Shown piece by piece: positions 1 to 7,910 of a stretch of DNA of 64,000 bases (positions are counted from its first letter, which is position 1; the number at the start of each line of letters is the position of its first letter). The position numbers were made by a program, and so were the translations under genes. Origin of the DNA: Agromyces flavus (GTDB lineage: Bacteria > Actinomycetota > Actinomycetes > Actinomycetales > Microbacteriaceae); assembly GCF_900104685.1 (NCBI RefSeq), contig NZ_LT629755.1, forward strand, positions 2,356,001 through 2,420,000, given 5' to 3'. Under the pieces are notes generated by a model, which was not told the DNA's origin, made no database searches, and saw only the letters and a program-made list of their open reading frames with translations.

Positions 1-2521
1 GCTGCGCACCCGACGGCAGCACGACGTCGGCGACCGCGCCCACCGGTACGGTCGCCCGCACGGTCAGCCGTCCGTCCTCCAGCTGCCATCCGGAGGCCGC
101 GCGACCGTACGGGGTCTCGAGCGAGGTCGTGGCGCTGGTGAGCCCGCGCTTCGGCGGCTGAGGCGCGATGCGGAGGCGGCGATATCCGGGAGCTGCGGGG
201 GCGAGGCCGGCGACGCGATGCATCCAGTCGGCGACCGACCCGAAGGCGTAGTGGTTGAACGAGGTCATGCCGCTGGGGTTGACCGTCCCGTCGGGAAGGA
301 GCGAGTCCCACCGCTCCCAGATCGTGGTGGCGCCGTGCTTGACCGAATAGAGCCACGACGGGTTCTGCGTCTGCAGCAGCAGCTTGTACGCCGCATCCGC
401 ATGTCCGTTCCGGCTGAGCGCGTCGGTCACCAGCGGGGTGCCGAGGAAGCCGGTGGCGATCCTGTAGCCGTGTTCGCGCACCAGCGCCGCGAGCCGATCT
501 GCGGCGCGGCGCCGCTCGTCGGCGCCGTCGAGCAGGTCGAACTGCAGCGCGAGCGCATAGGACGTGACCGAGTCGGAGAGGAGCCTCCCGGACCCCGAGA
601 CGTACTCGCGGTGGAACGCGTCGCGCACCTCGTCGGCGAGGCGCCCGTAGCGCGCAGCGTCGTCGTCGCGACCGAGCAACGCCGCGGCGTTCGCGACGAT
701 CCGGGCGGACCTGGCGAAGTACGCCGTCGCGACGATCTCGGTGAACGTCATGGTCGCGTCGGGGCGCTCGGGCGGGGCGGTCGGGTCGAGCCAATCGCCG
801 AACTGGTGGCCGCCGGTCCAGAGCCGGTCGTCGCCGGCGAGCCCGGCGACCTGGTCGACCCACGCGGCCATGCTGTCGAACTGCCGACGCAGCACCTCGA
901 GATCGCCGCGGCGCTCGTAGATCGTCCATGGCACGACGGTCGCGGCATCGGCCCAACCGGCCTGCGGTGAAGCGGCGCCGGGCGTCGCCGCGGGCACGAC
1001 CATCGGCACACCCCCCAGGCGCCGCTGCTCCGCCTCGAGGTCCCGCAGCCATGACACGAGGAATCCGGCGCTGTCGTAGAGGTACGACGCGGTCGGCGCG
1101 AACACCTGCAGGTCGCCCGTCCATCCCAGGCGCTCGTCGCGCTGCGGGCAGTCGGTGGGCACGTCGACGAAGTTGCCGCGCATGCCCCAGACGACGTTCT
1201 CGTGCAGTCGGTCGACGAGCGGCTCGGATGCCGCGAACCGGCCGGTGCGGTCCATGTCGGAGTGCAGCACCTCTGCGACCACCGCTGCGGGATCGAATGC
1301 ACCCGGCCAGCCATCGATCTCGGCGTATCGGAAGCCGTGGAACGTGAACCTCGGCGCCCACGTCTCCTCGCCGTCGCCGCGCAGGACGTACCGGTCGGTC
1401 TGCTTCGCGGATCGGAGCGGCTCGATCGCCAGCTCCCCGTGCTCGAGCACCTCGGCGTGGCGGAGCGTGATCGTGTCGCCCGCGGTGCCGGTCACCGTGA
1501 TGCGCAGCCGTCCGACGAGGTTCTGCCCGAAGTCGACGATCAGCTTGCCGGACGGGCTCGCGAGCACCTCGCGGACGGGGAGCGTCTCGGTGACACGCAC
1601 GGGCGGACCGTCGGGTGCGACGAGGGTCGCGGGGTCGCGGTCCTGAGCGGCGGCCGCCTCCCATCCCGCGTCGTCGAAGTCGACCGTCGACCAGCCGGGG
1701 ACGTCGCGGCGGCCGTCGAAGTCCTCGCCGTCGTACAGGTCGGCTGCGCGGATCGCGCTCGCGCCGACCTTCCAGTCGGTGCCGGATGCCACGATCTGCC
1801 GCCGTCCGTCGGCGTACTCGACCTCGAGCTGGGCGAGCACTCCGAGGCGGTCCCCGTAGAGGGCGCTCCCGCCGTCCCAGCCGAGGCGTCCGCGCCACCA
1901 GCCGTCGCCGAGCCAGGCGCCGACCGCGTTGCGTCCCGGGCGCACGAGGTCGGTCACGTCGAAGGTCGCATATCGGAGCCGCGACTCGTAGGCGGTCCAT
2001 CCGGGCGTGAGCTCCTGGTCGCCGACGCGCGCGCCGTTGATCTCGAGTTCGACCAGCCCGTGGGCGGTCGCATAGAGGCGCGCACGCACGATGGGCGCGT
2101 CGTCGAGGTCGGCGACGCCGCGCACCAGCGGCGATCGCTCGCCCGCGAACGCGCCCTCGGGGTCCGGGCCGACCACCCGCGCCTGCCAGTCCGACGGCTC
2201 GAGCAGGCCGGCCTCGACCGGGGCCCATTCACTCCATTCCGACGCCGCGCCGCCCTCGTCGGTCACGCGTACCCGGACCTCGCGCCGCTCGCGGGACGCC
2301 AGCGGGGCGAACGGCCATGGCACGAGCACCGAATCAGGGCTGTCGACCGCGTGCGAGGCGGGCGTCGTGCCATCCGTCGCCTTCGACTCGACCTCGTAGC
2401 GTGCCTGACGCCACCCGGCGGGCGCCGACTCGACGATCCAGCTGAGGCGGGGCTCGGCCTCGCCGATGCCGAGCGCGTCGCGGTGGTGCTCGAAGCGGAC
2501 GGGGGTGATGGTGATGCTCAC
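1..2521 (-). CDS. Alpha-L-rhamnosidase, GH78 (C-terminus beyond window)
   Basis: Hydrolyses terminal alpha-L-rhamnose from rhamnosides or plant polysaccharides. About 840 residues are visible. The N-terminal half has the beta-sandwich domains typical of bacterial GH78 enzymes. The catalytic motif DCPQRDERLGWTGD lies near residue 455, and IWERWDS near residue 735 supplies the fourth conserved acidic residue, so the (alpha/alpha)6 catalytic domain looks intact. Only the last tail runs past the left edge. The GTG start at 2521 is chosen because AAGGA lies about 6 bases upstream. No signal peptide is seen, so a cytoplasmic enzyme acting on imported rhamnosides is likely. It follows the MFS gene by 45 bp in the same direction, presumably as one operon under the LacI regulator encoded at 4054. 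Family assignment is firm; the exact substrate is inferred. Confidence 0.93.
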   Translation of the reverse strand, partial: MSITITPVRFEHHRDALGIGEAEPRLSWIVESAPAGWRQARYEVESKATDGTTPASHAVDSPDSVLVPWPFAPLASRERREVRVRVTDEGGAASEWSEWAPVEAGLLEPSDWQARVVGPDPEGAFAGERSPLVRGVADLDDAPIVRARLYATAHGLVELEINGARVGDQELTPGWTAYESRLRYATFDVTDLVRPGRNAVGAWLGDGWWRGRLGWDGGSALYGDRLGVLAQLEVEYADGRRQIVASGTDWKVGASAIRAADLYDGEDFDGRRDVPGWSTVDFDDAGWEAAAAQDRDPATLVAPDGPPVRVTETLPVREVLASPSGKLIVDFGQNLVGRLRITVTGTAGDTITLRHAEVLEHGELAIEPLRSAKQTDRYVLRGDGEETWAPRFTFHGFRYAEIDGWPGAFDPAAVVAEVLHSDMDRTGRFAASEPLVDRLHENVVWGMRGNFVDVPTDCPQRDERLGWTGDLQVFAPTASYLYDSAGFLVSWLRDLEAEQRRLGGVPMVVPAATPGAASPQAGWADAATVVPWTIYERRGDLEVLRRQFDSMAAWVDQVAGLAGDDRLWTGGHQFGDWLDPTAPPERPDATMTFTEIVATAYFARSARIVANAAALLGRDDDAARYGRLADEVRDAFHREYVSGSGRLLSDSVTSYALALQFDLLDGADERRRAADRLAALVREHGYRIATGFLGTPLVTDALSRNGHADAAYKLLLQTQNPSWLYSVKHGATTIWERWDSLLPDGTVNPSGMTSFNHYAFGSVADWMHRVAGLAPAAPGYRRLRIAPQPPKRGLTSATTSLETPYGRAASGWQLEDGRLTVRATVPVGAVADVVLPSGAQ

Positions 2522-2566
2522 GAGGGGTCCTTCGGTGGGGTTCGGATGTCGGAGGGCGCGGCCGGC

Positions 2567-3913
2567 TCAGCGCACCGAGCGGATGCGCAGGATGACGAGG
2601 CCGCCGGCGAGCACGAGCGCCGCGGCGACGATGAAGAGGAGCGAGTAGTTCTTGTCGCCGCCCGTGACCCCGACGAGCAGGATCGCGGAGGCGACGAGCG
2701 GACCCGCGGACTGTGGGATCGAGGTGGCGAAGCCGGTGATGCCCATGAACCTGCCTGCGTCGGTGGCCTTCTCGGGGAGCACGTCGAGCAGCAGCGCCTG
2801 GTCGACGGCAGAGAACATTCCGATCCCCGTCGAGACGATGAGCGACCCAGCGATGAGCAGCGGCAGGTCGGACGACAGCGCCATGGTCACCATTCCGGCC
2901 GCCATGAGCGCACCGCCCGCGACGACGAAGACCTTGCGGCGACGGAACCGGTCGGAGAGGAACCCGCCGCCGAGCGCGCCCGCGGTCACGGCGAGCACGC
3001 CGACGCCGCCGAGGGTGGCGATGATGCCCGCGACCTCGGTGACGTCGACGCCGAGGCGGTTCGCGAAGAAGAAGGCCGTGAACGTGGTGTTGAGCGTGAG
3101 GCCGAAGTAGAAGAGGAAGCGGCCCAGCCAGTTCCACGAGAAGTCGGGGTAGCGGCGCGGGTCGTAGACGTACTTGCGCAGCAGGCCCCCGACGGTCAGC
3201 GCGTCCTTCGGCAGCCCGCGGCTGTCGTCCTCGTGCACGAGCGTGACGAAGAGCGTGACGAGCACGACGCCGACGGCGCCGGGGATGAGGAACAACAGCA
3301 GCGCGTCGCCGGTGAAGCCGACGGTGAGGATGACACCGAAGACGGGCGCGACCTGCGTGGCGAAGCCGGTGAGCCCGGCGACCTTGCCGCGCTGTTCCTC
3401 GGGCAGCCGGTCGGCCGTCGAGTTCTGCAGGTTGCCGAGCACCGTGCCCCAGCCCCACTGCGCGAGCACCCAGCCGAGGCCGAGCACGAACACGTTCGGC
3501 GCGAGCGCCATCACCACGAGCGAGATCACGCCGACCACCATGCCGCCGATCATGAACGGGCGGCGGCGGCCGATGGCCGTCCGGGTGCGGTCGCTCCAGA
3601 CGCCCATGAACGGCGCGGTGAGCATGACGAAGAGCGCACCGGCTCCCGTGATGTAGCCGAGCACCTCCTCGCGGCCGGGGGCGAGCTCGTTGAGCCGGAT
3701 CGACAGCGAGATGGCGAGCGGGGTGATGAAGGCCATGAAGACGCCGAACTGCGCCAGGACCATGAACCAGATGTAGCGGGCGTTCACCTTGGGCAGGTCG
3801 GGAACGGGTGCGTCGTGGGCTTCGGCGATCACCTCGGGGTCGACGGTCGCGGTGGGCAGCGGGGACGGCACCGGGGTGACGATCGGCTCGTCGTCGCGGT
3901 CGGTGGGGTTCAT
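2567..3913 (-). CDS. MFS sugar transporter (rhamnoside uptake candidate)
   Basis: A 448-residue integral membrane protein with about 12 hydrophobic segments and a charged N-terminal tail (MNPTDRDDEP). The cytoplasmic loop after TM2 carries WSDRTRTAIGRRRP, the D-R-x-G-R-R-R type loop found in MFS and GPH sugar symporters. GGSG-GG ABC motifs are absent, so this is a secondary carrier. The start is at 3913 with GGAG just upstream. It is the first gene of a two-gene unit with the GH78 rhamnosidase and is divergent from a LacI regulator, so import of rhamnose-containing oligosaccharides or glycosides is the likely role. Substrate is inferred from context only. Confidence 0.85.
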   Translation of the reverse strand: MNPTDRDDEPIVTPVPSPLPTATVDPEVIAEAHDAPVPDLPKVNARYIWFMVLAQFGVFMAFITPLAISLSIRLNELAPGREEVLGYITGAGALFVMLTAPFMGVWSDRTRTAIGRRRPFMIGGMVVGVISLVVMALAPNVFVLGLGWVLAQWGWGTVLGNLQNSTADRLPEEQRGKVAGLTGFATQVAPVFGVILTVGFTGDALLLFLIPGAVGVVLVTLFVTLVHEDDSRGLPKDALTVGGLLRKYVYDPRRYPDFSWNWLGRFLFYFGLTLNTTFTAFFFANRLGVDVTEVAGIIATLGGVGVLAVTAGALGGGFLSDRFRRRKVFVVAGGALMAAGMVTMALSSDLPLLIAGSLIVSTGIGMFSAVDQALLLDVLPEKATDAGRFMGITGFATSIPQSAGPLVASAILLVGVTGGDKNYSLLFIVAAALVLAGGLVILRIRSVR

Positions 3914-3971
3914 GGGACTCCGTTGTCGTATGAATGCGGGCTGTGCTGGGGCATCCGCTCGGCTCGATGGT

Positions 3972-3987
3972 ACTAGCGCGTGCTAGC
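3972..3987. promoter_or_regulatory. LacI-type operator, site 1
   Basis: Palindrome with half-site CTAGC (CTAGCGCG/TGCTAG) in the MFS-lacI divergent spacer. Its 16-bp frame matches the second site at 4014-4029, and the two share the left half ACTAGCGC exactly. Central GC-rich steps and dyad symmetry are what LacI/GalR regulators bind. Site assignment is from symmetry and position, not from binding data. Confidence 0.65.
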
Positions 3988-4013
3988 GGATGGCAGCGAT
4001 GCTACATTGAGTA

Positions 4014-4029
4014 ACTAGCGCGCGCAAGT
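4014..4029. promoter_or_regulatory. LacI-type operator, site 2
   Basis: ACTAGCGCGCGCAAGT, a palindrome with one mismatched pair, ends 24 bases before the chosen lacI start. Its centre is 42 bp from that of site 1, which is four helical turns, so two dimers could sit on the same DNA face. This would fit autoregulation plus repression of the divergent MFS-GH78 unit. Confidence 0.6.
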
Positions 4030-4053
4030 AGCGCCGTGAGAAAGGGTGAGCGG

Positions 4054-5049
4054 ATGCCGCAGCCGACGACCACGCGACGAGTGACGGCCTCCGACATCGC
4101 CCGCTCGCTCGGCATCTCGCGAGCGACGGTCGGCTTCGTGCTCAACGACACACCCGGCCAGACCATCTCGGAGGCCACTCGCGTCCGCGTGCTCGACGAG
4201 GCCAAGCGCCTCGGCTACCGCCCGCACATCGCCGCCCGCGCGCTCGCGAGCGGGCGGACGCACATCGTGCTGCTCGTGCTGCCCGACTGGCCGCTCGACT
4301 TCAACCTGCGACGCAACATCGAGGAGGCCTCGCTCGCGCTCGACGAAGCCGGGTACGCCCTCATCACGTACACCCCGCACCCGACCGGACAGGCGCGCCC
4401 GCTCTGGGAGACGCTCGAGCCCGACCTCGTCATGTCCATGACGCCCTGGGCGACGGGTCGGCCCGAGTCCATCCGCTCTGCCGGCGTGACCCGCATCATC
4501 CCCGACCCCGAGCACCCGACCGCCGAGGAATGGAGCGAGGAAGGGCCCGTGCTGCAGGTGCGGCACCTGCACGACCTGGGTCACCGCGAGATCGCCTTCG
4601 CCGGCTCGGCAGACCCGCGCGTCGCCGATCTCGTGCGGCTGCGCCGGCGGGCGGCCGATCAGACCGCCGCGGCACTCGGGCTCGGCTCGCTCCCCACCGC
4701 CGACATCGAGCTGACGGATGCCTCGGCGGGCACCGAACTCGCCGAATGGCGTGACCGCGGCGTGACCGCCATCGCCGCGTACAACGACGACGTCGCCGGC
4801 GCCCTCGTCGGCGCGGCCCTGCGGATGGGACTCGCGATCCCCGGCGACCTCTCGGTGATCGGTCATGACGACACCCCGCTCGCCGCGATGTTCGAGCCGG
4901 CACTGTCGACGATCCACGTCGACACGGCGGGCCTCGGCCGCTTCTTCGCCGAGCTCGCCCTCAGCGCGGTCGAGGGTCGCCCGGCGCCGACGGTCGCGCC
5001 CGAGCTGCGCGCCACGCTCGTCGAACGCGCGTCGACGGCTGCTCGCTGA
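4054..5049 (+). CDS. LacI family transcriptional regulator (rhamnoside locus)
   Basis: A 331-residue regulator. The N-terminal helix-turn-helix is VTASDIARSLGISRATVGFV (about residues 10-29), followed by the hinge-helix region RLGYRPHIAARALASG and a periplasmic-binding-protein-like sensor domain. The start at 4054 is preferred over an in-frame GTG at 4036 because AGAAAGG lies 8-9 bases upstream of 4054 and nothing comparable precedes 4036. It is divergent from the MFS-GH78 pair with two palindromes between them, so it most likely represses that pair until a rhamnose-containing inducer is present. The spacing to the next gene (26 bp) allows cotranscription with it, but a functional link is not evident. 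Confidence 0.92.
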   Translation: MPQPTTTRRVTASDIARSLGISRATVGFVLNDTPGQTISEATRVRVLDEAKRLGYRPHIAARALASGRTHIVLLVLPDWPLDFNLRRNIEEASLALDEAGYALITYTPHPTGQARPLWETLEPDLVMSMTPWATGRPESIRSAGVTRIIPDPEHPTAEEWSEEGPVLQVRHLHDLGHREIAFAGSADPRVADLVRLRRRAADQTAAALGLGSLPTADIELTDASAGTELAEWRDRGVTAIAAYNDDVAGALVGAALRMGLAIPGDLSVIGHDDTPLAAMFEPALSTIHVDTAGLGRFFAELALSAVEGRPAPTVAPELRATLVERASTAAR

Positions 5050-5075
5050 GTTTCGCCCCTCGCTAGAGTGCACGG

Positions 5076-6260
5076 ATGACCCACGCCGACCTCATCAGCA
5101 CCGGCGCCGCGCGCGTCGACTGGATCCGCTCCCGCATGGGGCTGCTCGCGGACGTGCGCCGCGAGTTCGCTGCCAGCCGGCCCTTCGACGGGCGCCGCAT
5201 CGGGATGTCGCTGCACGTCGAGCCGAAGACGGCCGTGCTCGTCGAGACCCTCGCGGCCGGCGGCGCCGAGCTCGTGGGCACCGGCAACTTCGGGTCCACG
5301 CAGGACGACGTGGTCGCGTACCTCAACACGCTGCCCGGCATCACGATCGTCGGGCGGCGATCCGATCCGCTCGAACAACACGAGCGCAACGTCGCCACGG
5401 TGCTCGACGCGGATCCCGACATCCTGCTCGACAATGGCGGCGACCTCGCCGCCGGCATCGTCGCTCGCGGTCTCGGCGACCGGATCATCGGCGGCACCGA
5501 GGAGACCACGAGCGGCGGCGATCGGCTGCGCGGCGAGCTACACGGGCGCGTGCCGTTCCCGGTCATCGTGATCAACGACAGCCTCCTCAAGGCCATCGGC
5601 GAGAACAAGCACGCCGTCGGGCAGTCCGCGGTCGAGAGCTTCATGCGCCTCACGAACGCGATGGTGACCGGGCGCCGCTTCGTGGTCTTCGGGTACGGAT
5701 GGTGCGGCCGCGGCGTCGCGCACTACCTGCGCGCGCTCGGCGGCAAGGTCGCGGTCGTCGACGTCGACGAGCTCAAGGCGTTCGAGGCGACCCTCGACGG
5801 CTTCCGGGTCGGCACGGGTGACGACTTCGCCGAGTGGGGCGACGTCTTCATCACCGCGACCGGCCGGCCCGACGTGCTCGGCTTCGACCTCATCGAGCGC
5901 ATGCACGACGGCGCGATCGTGGGCAACATCGGGCACGTCCCCTGGGAGATCGACGTGCCCGCGCTCCGGGCGAACGCGGTCGCCCGTACACGTGTCGTCG
6001 ACGCGATCGACCGCTTCGACCTGCCGAACGGGCGGCACGTGGTGCTCCTGGCCGAGGGCCGCATGTTCAACCTCGCGGGCACCGAGCCGAAGGGCAACTC
6101 GCTCGAGTCGATGGACCTCGGCTTCCTGCTGCAGTCGCTCTCGCTCGAGCGCGTCGCGACGCGCGCGGTCGAGCTCACCGCAGGGCCGCAGCCCGTGCCC
6201 GACGACCTCGACCGCACGATCGCCCGCCGCATGATGGCGATCCTGAACGCGGCGGCCTAG
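5076..6260 (+). CDS. Divergent S-adenosylhomocysteine hydrolase-like protein
   Basis: A 394-residue member of the SAH hydrolase superfamily, shorter than bacterial or eukaryotic AHCY (about 430-490). Conserved family elements are SLHVEPKTAVLVETL (substrate His near residue 47), FGSTQDD, GGTEETTSG (catalytic Glu), INDSLLK (catalytic Lys), FGYGWCGRGVA (NAD Rossmann loop) and NIGHVPWEID (conserved His). Differences from AHCY are DNGGD in place of DDGGD, Glu where the helper Asp follows the Lys, VGQS in place of CRES, and loss of the C-terminal K...Y tail that completes the neighbour's NAD site. It is therefore an NAD-binding SAHH homologue whose substrate (SAH, S-inosylhomocysteine or another thioether nucleoside) cannot be told from sequence. 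The ribosome site is weak. Confidence 0.75.
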   Translation: MTHADLISTGAARVDWIRSRMGLLADVRREFAASRPFDGRRIGMSLHVEPKTAVLVETLAAGGAELVGTGNFGSTQDDVVAYLNTLPGITIVGRRSDPLEQHERNVATVLDADPDILLDNGGDLAAGIVARGLGDRIIGGTEETTSGGDRLRGELHGRVPFPVIVINDSLLKAIGENKHAVGQSAVESFMRLTNAMVTGRRFVVFGYGWCGRGVAHYLRALGGKVAVVDVDELKAFEATLDGFRVGTGDDFAEWGDVFITATGRPDVLGFDLIERMHDGAIVGNIGHVPWEIDVPALRANAVARTRVVDAIDRFDLPNGRHVVLLAEGRMFNLAGTEPKGNSLESMDLGFLLQSLSLERVATRAVELTAGPQPVPDDLDRTIARRMMAILNAAA

Positions 6261-6300
6261 GCGGCGAGGGCGCGCGAATGCCCTGTGCCAGAATCCACGC

Positions 6301-6996
6301 ATGGCGAAGGTTCGCTCCGAACTGAAGGGCACGGGCTACGAGATCTTCATCGGCGCGCTGTCCGTGCTGTCGATCGTCAACCTCGTCCTGCTATTCGCCC
6401 TCGGCGACGATGGGTCGCTGGCCACCGTGCTCGTGGTCATGAACGCCCTGTTCAGTGCCGTCTTCCTGGCCGACTTCACGTATCGGCTCGTGACGGCGCC
6501 CCACCGCGGCGCCTACTTCTTCCGGCACTACGGATGGGCGGACCTCCTCGCGAGCCTGCCGTTCCCGCAGTTCAAGGTGCTGCGACTCTTCCGGATCGTC
6601 CGCGTCATCCGCCTGATGCGCGAGATCGGACCGGGCATGGTCTGGCGCACGCTGGTGAGGGACCGGGCCGGGAGCGCGTTGTACGCGCTGCTGCTCATGG
6701 GCGTGTTCGTCCTGCAGTTCGGGAGCCTCACCATCCTGTACATCGAGCAGGACGCAGAGGGCGCGAACATCACGACGGCCTCGGACGCCCTGTGGTACAC
6801 CATCGTCACGATCTCGACGGTCGGCTACGGCGACCAGTACCCCGTCACCAACGCGGGTCGATTCGCCGGCACGCTCATGATCGTGCTGGGCGTGGCCATC
6901 TTCGGCACGTTCACGGGGTACCTCGCGAACCTGTTCCTGGCGCCGCCGAAGGCCGAGTCGAGCCAGGCGAGCGGCCAGGAACCGCCGGCATCCTGA
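6301..6996 (+). CDS. Voltage-gated-type potassium channel, 6 TM
   Basis: A 231-residue channel subunit. The N-terminal half has four hydrophobic segments ending in an S4-like helix with regularly spaced arginines (FKVLRLFRIVRVIRLMREI, near residues 95-113). Then come S5, a pore helix, the selectivity filter TVSTVGYGD (about residue 177) and S6. No cytoplasmic RCK domain follows; the protein ends 20-25 residues after S6 in a polar tail. It would form a tetrameric K+ channel in the cytoplasmic membrane. It lies 40 bp after the SAHH-like gene and converges on the alpha/beta hydrolase gene. No good ribosome site precedes the start. Confidence 0.9.
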   Translation: MAKVRSELKGTGYEIFIGALSVLSIVNLVLLFALGDDGSLATVLVVMNALFSAVFLADFTYRLVTAPHRGAYFFRHYGWADLLASLPFPQFKVLRLFRIVRVIRLMREIGPGMVWRTLVRDRAGSALYALLLMGVFVLQFGSLTILYIEQDAEGANITTASDALWYTIVTISTVGYGDQYPVTNAGRFAGTLMIVLGVAIFGTFTGYLANLFLAPPKAESSQASGQEPPAS

Positions 6997-7006
6997 CCGC
7001 GCGTCG

Positions 7007-7816
7007 TCAGCCCGCCTGCCCGAGGAACTCGAGCGCCGACTGCCGGAACGCGCGCGACCCGGGCGCGTTGAAGTGGTGCCGACCCGGGATCTCGACGAAG
7101 GTCCCATTGGGGGCGGATTCCGCCAGGCGACGCGAGCGCTCGATGATCGGGTCCTCCGTGCCGGTCGCGAAGAGGACCGGCTGGAGCGGCGGGTCGCTCG
7201 GGTCGGGGTCGGCATCGCCGAAGCGCATGCCCTCGGCGAGCGCGACGAGCGCACGCAGGTCGTTGCCGGCCACCCGCTCGCCCAGCTTGATGTAGTCCAG
7301 GGTCACCGGGTCCTCGACGGGGGTGCCCTGTTCGGCGTAGGCGCGGGCCTGGTCGATCCGCACGCGACCGAGCGGCCGGCCGTCGGGGATGCCGCCGAGC
7401 ACCGCCCGCTCGACGTGATCGGGCACCTGCACCGCGACCTGCCAACCGACGCGCGCGCCGAGCGAGTAGCCGACGTAGTGCACCTCGTCGCACAGGTACG
7501 TGTCGAGGACCGTGACGAGGTCGCCCACGAACGCGTCCATGCTGTAGTCGGTCGCGAGGTGCGGCTTCTCGCTGAGGCCGTGGCCGCGCTGGTCGACGCC
7601 GAGCACCCGATACCCGGCGCGCGTCAGGTCGCGCACCCACCCGGTGCTCACCCAGTTGTCGCGGCAGCTCGACGCGAAGCCGTGCACGCACAGCGCGGTC
7701 GGCGCATCCGGTGCCTCGGCCTCCCACAGGTAGGTCGCGATCCGCAGGCCGTCGCCCACCATGACGAACTGCGGCGACGGCATCTCGGTGAGCGCGGCGG
7801 GGGCGGTGACATCCAT
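7007..7816 (-). CDS. Alpha/beta hydrolase
   Basis: A 269-residue cytoplasmic alpha/beta-hydrolase-fold enzyme. Visible elements are the oxyanion region CVHGFASS, the segment DQRGHGLSEKP, the nucleophile elbow GYSLGAR (Ser near residue 114), the acid-bearing strand FATGTEDPII and the catalytic His in GRHHFN. The start is set at 7816 because homology begins just after it; the open frame extends to 7978 but would overlap the narG start. Substrate is unknown (esterase, lactonase or C-C hydrolase are all possible). It is convergent with the channel gene and divergent from the nar operon, with a 94-bp spacer that must hold both promoters. Confidence 0.85.
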   Translation of the reverse strand: MDVTAPAALTEMPSPQFVMVGDGLRIATYLWEAEAPDAPTALCVHGFASSCRDNWVSTGWVRDLTRAGYRVLGVDQRGHGLSEKPHLATDYSMDAFVGDLVTVLDTYLCDEVHYVGYSLGARVGWQVAVQVPDHVERAVLGGIPDGRPLGRVRIDQARAYAEQGTPVEDPVTLDYIKLGERVAGNDLRALVALAEGMRFGDADPDPSDPPLQPVLFATGTEDPIIERSRRLAESAPNGTFVEIPGRHHFNAPGSRAFRQSALEFLGQAG

Positions 7817-7910
7817 GCGGCCATTCTGCCCCGGCGCCCTGTCCCGGTCGGCAGAAGGGGGACCGAGGTCCTCTGGTGCGCCGCGCGCCGCCTGCGCTAT
7901 GGTCCGGGGC

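Noticed and set aside
1202..3976. A 924-codon plus-strand open frame
   Set aside because: It runs across GH78 and the MFS gene, both well supported on the minus strand, and its Arg/Glu/His-rich translation resembles no family.
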